A DNA stretch of 11,601 nt from Symbiobacteriaceae bacterium (GTDB lineage Bacteria; Bacillota_E; Symbiobacteriia; Symbiobacteriales; Symbiobacteriaceae): contig DAHVXO010000133.1 in assembly GCA_027356675.1 (NCBI GenBank), forward strand, positions 1 through 11,601. The letters are read 5' to 3'. The notes below the pieces were generated by a model. That model saw only the letters and a list, made by a program, of their open reading frames with translations, was not told where the DNA came from and ran no database searches. The translations under genes and the position numbers were made by a program. This document shows, piece after piece, positions 6,765 through 11,601 of the stretch (position 1 is its first letter; each line of letters opens with the position of its first letter).

Positions 6765-8309
6765 CTAGCGAAGATCCTTGAGCGTGAACTGGAAGACCAC
6801 GGTCTTGTCGATGGTCTTGACCGTCATCGTCAGCTCGCCCGTCGAGTTGAACCCGGCCGATGAGAACCGGGCCGCCCCTGCGGCGATCGAGACGCTGCCG
6901 TCGGCCGAAGTCGTATAGGAGATGTCCGAGCGGAGCGTGCCGGACTGCTTGACCGTGCCTTGCTCCAGCGTGTATGTAGCGCCGTTCAGGAAGTTCGCCT
7001 TGTCGCCCTGGACCTGGAACTGGATCTCCAACTTCTTATTGATCTCCTTGGCGACGGCCTGTTGGAACCCGACCCCAGGCGTGAAACCGAACTCGTAGGC
7101 CGACCCAATCCGCCGTGCGATGAAGAGATACTCGGTGTACAGGGCCGCAAAGTCACCGCCGCTGACCGCAAAGTAGTCGTGGTTCACATCCCGGCTGCCG
7201 CGGTAGAGTGACTGCCCGAACTCCGCAGCCTCCTGGATCTGGCCGGCCGTCAGATCCAGCAAGATCCCGCTGACTTCCAGCCCCGGCTCCTCGGCCGCCT
7301 TGCGCAGTTCCTCCTGCGAGGCCAGCTTCACCGGCACGCTCAGCACCTGTCCGCTCCGTTTAACGGTGACCTTGACCATGTCACCAGGCTTCCTGGCGAC
7401 CAGGAAGGAGTAGACGTCGTCTGTCGTGTAGATCGGGGTCTCATCCAGCTTGATCAGCTTGTCCCGCGCCTGCAGAGCGGTCAGACCTGCGGGCCCATCC
7501 GAGACGATGCTGGAGATGGTGACGCCCTCCGAGTTCGGCACTCCGAAATAAGCCTCCCAGCCCTCGTCCAACGCGATACCAAGGGTCGCCCGCTCCACCT
7601 TACCATCCCTGATCAGTACGTCCGCGATCTGCTTGGTCGTATTGATCGGAATGGCGAAGCTCAGACCCTCGACCCCCACGTCGGCCATTTTAGCCGAGTT
7701 GACGCCGATGACCTCGCCCTTGAGGTTAAACAGCGGACCACCGCTGTTGCCGGGGTTGATGGGCGCATCCATCTGCAGGAAGGGATACCCGGACCCGATT
7801 GCCCGCCCGGTCCCCGAGAGGATGCCCGCCGTCACCGAGTTGCCCAGCCGGAACCCGAGCGGGTTGCCGACCGCCACAACCGTTTGCCCCACTGTGACAC
7901 TGTCGGAGTTGCCTTGGGCCAACGGTTTCACGTTCTTATTGGTCACCAGGATGACGGCGATATCGGCCTTCTCATCCGAAAAGATCTTGTCCGGCGTGAC
8001 GGTCTCCACCGTCTTATCTGGGTAGAGAATCTTCACCTCAGAGGCCTTGTCCACCACGTGGTGGTTTGTCAGGATGACGCCGTTCCTGTAGACCCAGCCC
8101 GTGCCGGCGGCGCGGCCCCGGTCCGTGCTGCGATTGGCCTTCATGGTGGTGAGGATCCCTACGACCGACGGTTTGGCAATCGCAGCAACGGCAGCGATCG
8201 ACATATCGCCGCTTTGACTGGTGGTGTCCGCAAGGGCAGGAACCGCAATCCCCGCCAGGAACAGTACGGTGGCGACCAGGACCGATAACGGCCGGCTCAG
8301 GCGATACAT
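6765..8309 (-). CDS. Secreted HtrA/Deg-family serine protease with PDZ domain and extra C-terminal domain
   Basis: The protein has 514 residues from the ATG at 8309. A signal peptide (MYRLSRPLSVLVATVLFLAG..., AxA site with likely cut after Ala27) directs it out of the cytoplasm. The trypsin-like domain (about 36-230) has the full triad: His84 in LTNHHVV, Asp116 in KADIAVILV and Ser189 in PINPGNSGGPL. A PDZ domain (about 240-329) follows (ATLGIALDEG; GPAGLTALQARDKLIKLDE). HtrA proteases cut misfolded exported proteins, with the PDZ domain sensing exposed C-termini. Residues about 335-514 are an added region I do not recognise: a helical segment (LTAGQIQEAAEFGQSLYRGS) and then a beta-rich part ending in VFQFTLKDLR. 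No transmembrane anchor remains after signal cleavage, although many Gram-positive HtrAs keep one. The upstream ATG at 8333 lies before the AGGAGGGG site and is rejected; the GTG at 8312 is a close alternative start. The gene converges on the activase operon and diverges from the oxidoreductase operon. Confidence 0.93.
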   Translation of the reverse strand: MYRLSRPLSVLVATVLFLAGIAVPALADTTSQSGDMSIAAVAAIAKPSVVGILTTMKANRSTDRGRAAGTGWVYRNGVILTNHHVVDKASEVKILYPDKTVETVTPDKIFSDEKADIAVILVTNKNVKPLAQGNSDSVTVGQTVVAVGNPLGFRLGNSVTAGILSGTGRAIGSGYPFLQMDAPINPGNSGGPLFNLKGEVIGVNSAKMADVGVEGLSFAIPINTTKQIADVLIRDGKVERATLGIALDEGWEAYFGVPNSEGVTISSIVSDGPAGLTALQARDKLIKLDETPIYTTDDVYSFLVARKPGDMVKVTVKRSGQVLSVPVKLASQEELRKAAEEPGLEVSGILLDLTAGQIQEAAEFGQSLYRGSRDVNHDYFAVSGGDFAALYTEYLFIARRIGSAYEFGFTPGVGFQQAVAKEINKKLEIQFQVQGDKANFLNGATYTLEQGTVKQSGTLRSDISYTTSADGSVSIAAGAARFSSAGFNSTGELTMTVKTIDKTVVFQFTLKDLR

Positions 8310-8319
8310 CACAGGCGCT

Positions 8320-8327
8320 CCCCTCCT
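8320..8327 (-). promoter_or_regulatory. Ribosome binding site AGGAGGGG for htrA
   Basis: On the minus strand AGGAGGGG lies inside the reading frame begun by the ATG at 8333. From the AGGAGG core (8327-8322) the GTG at 8312 is 9 nt away and the ATG at 8309 is 12 nt away. The signal peptide begins at one of these two codons. Confidence 0.75.
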
Positions 8328-8546
8328 AATCATGTTGATAGTTAGACGTAGGGTACAAACACGATGTTACTCGTGGAAAGTCGGAAAAGCTATGAATCGT
8401 TCGACATTATTCGTCATAACTCGATACCGTCATGCACCCGATGTCCAGCCGATGCAGTACCAAACCCCTAGCCCATTATACCTACCCACTAATGGCGATA
8501 CCCGGAGGTGTACACGCGCGGCTATGATGGAAACGGGGGGTTAGTC
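8328..8546. promoter_or_regulatory. Divergent intergenic region between htrA and the oxidoreductase operon
   Basis: About 220 nt separate the two divergent start regions, and this stretch is visibly more AT-rich than the genes around it. Promoters for both operons must lie here or nearby. I could not find a convincing sigma-70 pair. ATTATACC near 8475-8482 could serve as a plus-strand -10 element, but nothing like TTGACA lies 16-18 nt upstream. A GGAGG at 8504-8508 has no well-placed start codon in the frame of the ATPase. I see no riboswitch, T-box or strong inverted repeat. Confidence 0.4.
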
Positions 8547-9239
8547 ATGGCAAGCACTGAGCGGATTCTATTTCTCGGCCATTTCGGGTCTGGTAAGACC
8601 GAGGTGGCCATTCATTATGCCCTTTCGCTATGTACAGGACCAAAGCGGCCGTTGCTACTGGATCTGGATTTTATTACCCCATACTATCGCACACGCGATG
8701 TGGCGGCGGAACTCCAGACCGCCGGCGTCGACGTGGTCGCGCCGGAAGGCGACCTGAGCCGCTCTGATCTCCCCGTGGTCACGGCCCGTGCCGTGCAGGC
8801 GCTTGTCAACTACGACGGTCCGGTCATCGCCGATATCGGCGGCGATGAGGGCGCCCGGGTCATCGGCAGCCTGTCAGGCAATCTGAGACCCGGGACTTAC
8901 GCGGCGTATATGGTGGTCAACCCGTACCGGCCCGGCACCGGAACGCCTGCCCACGTTGCCGAGTACGCTCGCTGGCTGGAGCAGGTCGCCCGGGTCAAGT
9001 TCACCGGACTGATCAACAACGCCAACGCCGGCCTCTTGACCCAGCGGCAGCACGTGCAGGAGGGGCTGAAACAGGTGGAAGAGGCAGGCAGACTGCTGGA
9101 CCTGCCGGTGCTCGTCTCGGCTGCCAAAACGGACGTTGCAGCGCAGCTCACCGTACTCAAAGTCCTGTCCCTTCAACTCAAGATGCGACCCGTGTGGGAA
9201 CTCGCGGCAACTGGCGAAGGCGAATCCTCCGCCGAATAA
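8547..9239 (+). CDS. P-loop ATPase (SIMIBI/ParA-MinD-like) at the head of the oxidoreductase operon
   Basis: The protein has 230 residues. It opens with RILFLGHFGSGKTE, a Walker A motif at residues 11-18. It continues with LLLDLDFITPYYRTRD (36-51), resembling the switch region after strand 2 of ParA/MinD/CobQ-type ATPases, and with VIADIGGDEGARV (93-105), the probable Walker B segment. Later it reads VKFTGLINNANAG and LDLPVLVSAAKTD, a Rossmann-like alternation. It has no membrane segment and no cysteine cluster, so it is probably soluble. It ends 10 nt before the ferredoxin gene and shares an operon with the 2-oxoacid oxidoreductase, so a role in assembling, loading or regulating that enzyme is reasonable but unproven. 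The ATG at 8547 was chosen because GGGGGG at 8535-8540 lies 6 nt upstream and the P-loop then sits at the usual distance from the N-terminus. An in-frame GTG at 8508 overlaps GGAGG and would add 13 unlikely residues. Confidence 0.8.
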   Translation: MASTERILFLGHFGSGKTEVAIHYALSLCTGPKRPLLLDLDFITPYYRTRDVAAELQTAGVDVVAPEGDLSRSDLPVVTARAVQALVNYDGPVIADIGGDEGARVIGSLSGNLRPGTYAAYMVVNPYRPGTGTPAHVAEYARWLEQVARVKFTGLINNANAGLLTQRQHVQEGLKQVEEAGRLLDLPVLVSAAKTDVAAQLTVLKVLSLQLKMRPVWELAATGEGESSAE

Positions 9240-9249
9240 GGGGGAAACC

Positions 9250-9468
9250 GTGGTGCGTGAAATCCAATTGGATCTGAACGAGAACCGCTGTAAGGGTTGC
9301 GAACTATGCGTAGCTGCCTGTCCGAAGGACGTGTTGGCAATGGGCACCCAGGTCAACGCCCTTGGCTACAGACCGGCGACAGTCGTTGATGCAGCGGGTT
9401 GCACCGGCTGCAAGGCCTGCTCCATCGTGTGTCCGGAGGTTGCATTCACGATCTGGCAAGTCGCTTAG
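9250..9468 (+). CDS. korD: 2-oxoacid:ferredoxin oxidoreductase, delta (2[4Fe-4S] ferredoxin) subunit
   Basis: This 72-residue protein contains two classical [4Fe-4S] motifs. The first is CKGCELCVAACP (Cys14, 17, 20, 24) and the second is CTGCKACSIVCP (Cys51, 54, 57, 61). In four-subunit 2-oxoacid oxidoreductases this subunit carries electrons from the TPP-bearing catalytic subunit to external ferredoxin. The start is the GTG at 9250, with AAGGGGG at 9238-9244 overlapping the stop of the ATPase gene and 5 nt before the start; a second GTG follows at 9253. The frame is open upstream, but that stretch overlaps the ATPase gene in another frame and is not coding. It could equally be named vorD, since the substrate is not settled. 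Confidence 0.9.
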   Translation: MVREIQLDLNENRCKGCELCVAACPKDVLAMGTQVNALGYRPATVVDAAGCTGCKACSIVCPEVAFTIWQVA

Positions 9469-9472
9469 GAGG
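9467..9472 (+). promoter_or_regulatory. Ribosome binding site AGGAGG that sets the start at 9481
   Basis: AGGAGG overlaps the TAG stop of the ferredoxin gene and contains the first base of a GTG at 9472 that opens the frame. The GTG at 9481 lies exactly 8 nt downstream of the motif and is the credible start, the same arrangement as at 541/555. Confidence 0.75.
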
Positions 9473-9480
9473 TGGAAACC

Positions 9481-10554
9481 GTGCCTGAAGAACTGGAACT
9501 GACCATGGTAAAGGGAAATGAGGCGCTGGGCGAAGCCGCCATTCGCGCCGGCTGCCGCTTCTTCTTTGGCTATCCCATCACCCCGCAGAGTGAGTTGCCC
9601 GCCTACATGTCCCGCCGGATGCCCGAAGTGCAGGGCACCTACCTGCAGGCCGAGAGCGAAGTCGCCGCCATCAATATGGTGCTGGGCGCCAGCGCCGGCG
9701 GCGTGCGGGCGATGACCTCTTCATCCAGCCCGGGCTTCAGCCTCAAGCAGGAAGGCATCTCGTATATGGTCGGCAGCGAGCTGCCGTGCCTCGTCGTCAA
9801 CGTCATGCGGGGTGGTCCGGGCCTCGGCAACATCCAGCCGGCTCAGGGCGATTATTTCCAGATGGTCAAGGGCGGCGGTCACGGCGATTACCACATGGTC
9901 GTCCTCGCCCCGTCCACGGTTCAGGAACTGGTTGACCTGACCGTCCTGGCCTTTGACCTGGCCGACAAGGACCGCAACCCCACCGCCATCCTGGCGGACG
10001 GCCTGCTCGGGCAGACCATGGAGCCCGTCCGCTTCCCGCCCATGCATGAAGACAAGAGCGAGAAGGAATGGGCCATAACCGGCGCCCAGGGCCGGGAACG
10101 GCACACCATCACTTCGCTTGAGCTGCAACCCGAGAACCTGGAGGCCCACAACCTGCGCCTGCAGGCGAAGTTCGCCGAGATGAAGCGGCTTGAGGTGCGG
10201 TGGGAGGAGTACCAGTGCACCGACGCTGAGCTCGTTGTTGTAGCCTACGGCACGTCCGCCCGGATCTCCCGGGCCGCCGTCGACGCCGCTCGCACCATGG
10301 GCTACAAGGTCGGCCTGTTCCGGCCGATCTCGCTGTGGCCGTTCCCCTCCGCAGCCCTGGCGCACCTGATCGACCGGGGCGCCACCGCCTTCCTCGACGT
10401 GGAGATGTCCGCCGGTCAGATGGTCGAAGACGTCCAGCTCGCCGTGCTCGGCCGGGCATCGGTTTATGTGTACGGGCGCATGGGCGGCGTCGTCCCGACG
10501 CCCCGCGAAGTGCTCGCGGAAATCCGCAAGGTGCTGGGAGGCGACGCAAAGTGA
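9481..10554 (+). CDS. korA: 2-oxoacid:ferredoxin oxidoreductase, alpha subunit (VorB/KorA type)
   Basis: The protein has 357 residues, normal for the VorB/KorA alpha subunit. Hallmarks include [29 protein letters not shown] (28-39), [19 protein letters not shown] (56 onward), [33 protein letters not shown] and [17 protein letters not shown]. The C-terminal part ([18 protein letters not shown], then [11 protein letters not shown]) is the transketolase-C-like domain. The enzyme oxidatively decarboxylates a 2-oxoacid with CoA to acyl-CoA and CO2, reducing ferredoxin. The motif set resembles proteins annotated as VorB (branched-chain 2-oxoacids) at least as much as KorA (2-oxoglutarate), so the substrate is undecided. 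The start at 9481 follows from the AGGAGG at 9467. The TGA stop overlaps the next start (GTGA), implying translational coupling. Confidence 0.9.
   Translation: MPEELELTMVKGNEALGEAAIRAGCRFFFGYPITPQSELPAYMSRRMPEVQGTYLQAESEVAAINMVLGASAGGVRAMTSSSSPGFSLKQEGISYMVGSELPCLVVNVMRGGPGLGNIQPAQGDYFQMVKGGGHGDYHMVVLAPSTVQELVDLTVLAFDLADKDRNPTAILADGLLGQTMEPVRFPPMHEDKSEKEWAITGAQGRERHTITSLELQPENLEAHNLRLQAKFAEMKRLEVRWEEYQCTDAELVVVAYGTSARISRAAVDAARTMGYKVGLFRPISLWPFPSAALAHLIDRGATAFLDVEMSAGQMVEDVQLAVLGRASVYVYGRMGGVVPTPREVLAEIRKVLGGDAK
10536..10541 (+). promoter_or_regulatory. Ribosome binding site GGGAGG for the beta subunit
   Basis: GGGAGG lies 9 nt before the GTG at 10551 and 18 nt before the ATG at 10560, favouring the GTG that overlaps the alpha-subunit stop. 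Confidence 0.65.
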
Positions 10555-11312
10555 AGCAGATGGCAGGCAAACCCGAAGCGCTGACCCCGACCGTCACCCA
10601 CTACTGCCCGGGTTGCAGTCACGGCGTGGTGCACCGTCTCATCGCTGAAGTGATCGATGAGATGGGGATCCGGGAGACCACGGTCGGCGTGGCCTCCGTG
10701 GGTTGCTCCGTGCTGGCGTACAACTACTTCAACGTCGATTTCGTGCAGGCCCCGCACGGGCGGGCGCCGGCGGTAGCCACGGGCCTCAAGCGGGCCCGGC
10801 CTAACCTCGCCGTCTTCACCTACCAGGGCGATGGCGACATGGCCGCCATCGGCACAGCGGAGATCATCCACTCGGCGGTGCGCGGCGAGAAGTTCACCGC
10901 GATCATGTATAACAACACGATCTACGGGATGACCGGCGGCCAGATGTCCCCGACGACCCTCATGGGTGCCGTCACGGCAACCACGCCGTATGGGCGGGGG
11001 CCTGAGGCGGGTATGCCCTACCGTATGGCTGAGACCCTGGCGGGTATGCCGGGGTCGGTCTACGTGGCGCGGACCCATGTCGCGGACGTGGCCAATATCG
11101 TCAAGACCAAGCGGGCTATCCGCAAGGCGTTCGAGATCCAGCTGAAAGGATTGGGCTTCAGCATGGTCGAAGTCCTAGGTAACTGCCCGACGAACTGGGG
11201 CATGTCGGCCTCGGAGTCCAACGCTTACGTGACCCACGAGATGCTCGCGGCGTTCCCCATCGCGGAGTTGAAGGACATCACCAAGGGGGTGCTGGCCAGT
11301 GTCAACGCATGA
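10551..11312 (+). CDS. korB: 2-oxoacid:ferredoxin oxidoreductase, beta (thiamine pyrophosphate) subunit
   Basis: The protein has 253 residues, typical for this subunit. It begins with [15 protein letters not shown] (Cys19 and Cys22, the conserved CPGC motif) and contains [14 protein letters not shown] and [15 protein letters not shown]. The TPP-binding motif starts at GDGD (93-96) and ends in the NN pair (121-122) about 30 residues later, followed by [15 protein letters not shown] conserved NCPTNW lies near the C-terminus. Together with the alpha, gamma and ferredoxin subunits it forms the catalytic core that decarboxylates the 2-oxoacid on TPP. The start is the GTG at 10551, overlapping the alpha-subunit stop by 4 nt; the ATG at 10560 is possible. 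The frame is open upstream to 10335, but that lies inside the alpha-subunit gene in another frame and is not coding. Its last 14 nt overlap the gamma-subunit gene. Confidence 0.92.
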   Translation: MKQMAGKPEALTPTVTHYCPGCSHGVVHRLIAEVIDEMGIRETTVGVASVGCSVLAYNYFNVDFVQAPHGRAPAVATGLKRARPNLAVFTYQGDGDMAAIGTAEIIHSAVRGEKFTAIMYNNTIYGMTGGQMSPTTLMGAVTATTPYGRGPEAGMPYRMAETLAGMPGSVYVARTHVADVANIVKTKRAIRKAFEIQLKGLGFSMVEVLGNCPTNWGMSASESNAYVTHEMLAAFPIAELKDITKGVLASVNA

Positions 11313-11601
11313 GATTCTGATCGCCGGATTCGGCGGACAAGGCGTCTTGACGGCAGGTCAGATTCTGGCGTACGCTGGCAACGCAGAGGGCAAACAGGTC
11401 TCCTGGGTGCCGGCCTACGGCCCTGAGCAGCGCGGTGGCACCGCCAATTGCTCTGTGGTCTTGAGCGACCGTCCCGTGGCCTGCCCGCTGGTGACGGAGC
11501 CCAACGCCTGTATCGTCATGAATTTGCCGTCCCTGGAGAAGTTTGAGGCGGCCGTCCAGCCGGGTGGTATCCTCGTCGTGAACACCTCGCTATGCGACCG
11601 G
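11299..11601 (+). CDS. korC: 2-oxoacid:ferredoxin oxidoreductase, gamma subunit (3' end beyond window)
   Basis: The reading frame runs off the window after 101 codons with no stop. The N-terminus [20 protein letters not shown] carries the GFGGQGV nucleotide-binding-like motif of KorC/VorC gamma subunits. It is followed by WVPAYGPEQRGGTANCSVVL and MNLPSLEKFEAAVQPGGILV, both typical of the family. The start is the GTG at 11299, preceded by AAGGGGG at 11283-11289 with 9 nt spacing. It overlaps the beta-subunit stop by 14 nt, so translation is probably coupled. Full family length is about 180 residues, so roughly half is missing here. Confidence 0.9.
   Translation, partial: MSTHEILIAGFGGQGVLTAGQILAYAGNAEGKQVSWVPAYGPEQRGGTANCSVVLSDRPVACPLVTEPNACIVMNLPSLEKFEAAVQPGGILVVNTSLCDR

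Noticed and set aside
8475..8482. ATTATACC as a plus-strand -10 element
   Set aside because: The match is partial and no -35 element was found at a suitable distance, so I do not call a promoter.
8524..8544. Six-codon reading frame (MMETGG) just before the ATPase start, as a leader peptide
   Set aside because: The nearest GGAGG is about 15 nt upstream, and there is no codon bias or attenuator hairpin; probably chance.
10335..10550. Upstream extension of the beta-subunit frame
   Set aside because: This stretch lies within the alpha-subunit gene in another frame; the encoded residues are Arg/Pro-rich and not part of the family, whose N-terminus begins near the GTG at 10551.

Overview
The window looks like chromosomal DNA from an anaerobic or facultatively anaerobic, GC-rich Firmicute, possibly related to Symbiobacterium or other high-GC Clostridia. 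This is an inference from strong AGGAGG-type ribosome binding sites, frequent GTG and TTG starts, intrinsic terminators, and oxygen-sensitive iron-sulfur enzyme families. No organism-specific marker (rRNA, tRNA) is present, and I see no mobile element, integrase, CRISPR array or RNA gene.

Layout. (1) Positions 1-510 hold a small unrecognised beta-rich protein with an unclear 5' end, followed by a perfect GC hairpin. (2) Positions 541-1538 encode an HtrA-fold protein with a PDZ domain in which all three catalytic triad positions are substituted. It has no signal peptide and is probably a cytoplasmic pseudoprotease. A terminator follows at 1612-1659. (3) Positions 1728-6664 are a two-gene, 4-nt-overlapping operon. 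The first gene is a tandem-duplicated BadF/BcrA/HgdC-type ATPase (2-hydroxyacyl-CoA dehydratase activator family). The second is an 880-residue DUF2229/HgdB-like iron-sulfur partner. Together they look like an ATP-driven low-potential electron transfer system of unknown substrate, with no dehydratase substrate genes beside them. A perfect 17-bp hairpin with T tracts on both sides closes this operon and also serves the converging gene. (4) Positions 6765-8309, minus strand, encode a secreted HtrA serine protease with an intact triad, a PDZ domain and an unrecognised C-terminal domain of about 180 residues. (5) From 8547 to the window end is a tightly packed operon: a P-loop ATPase, an 8Fe ferredoxin subunit, and the alpha, TPP-binding beta and (cut off) gamma subunits of a four-subunit 2-oxoacid:ferredoxin oxidoreductase of the VorDBAC/KorDABC type.

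How they may work together. The oxidoreductase oxidises a 2-oxoacid to an acyl-CoA and CO2 and reduces ferredoxin. Reduced ferredoxin is the usual electron donor to HgdC-type activators, so the two redox modules could be linked, although nothing in the sequence proves this. The two HtrA-fold proteins, one apparently dead and inside the cell and one apparently active and exported, are a notable contrast. Several genes have a GTG inside their own Shine-Dalgarno sequence that would be picked by a longest-ORF rule; the spacing shows that the real starts lie 8-10 nt downstream of it.
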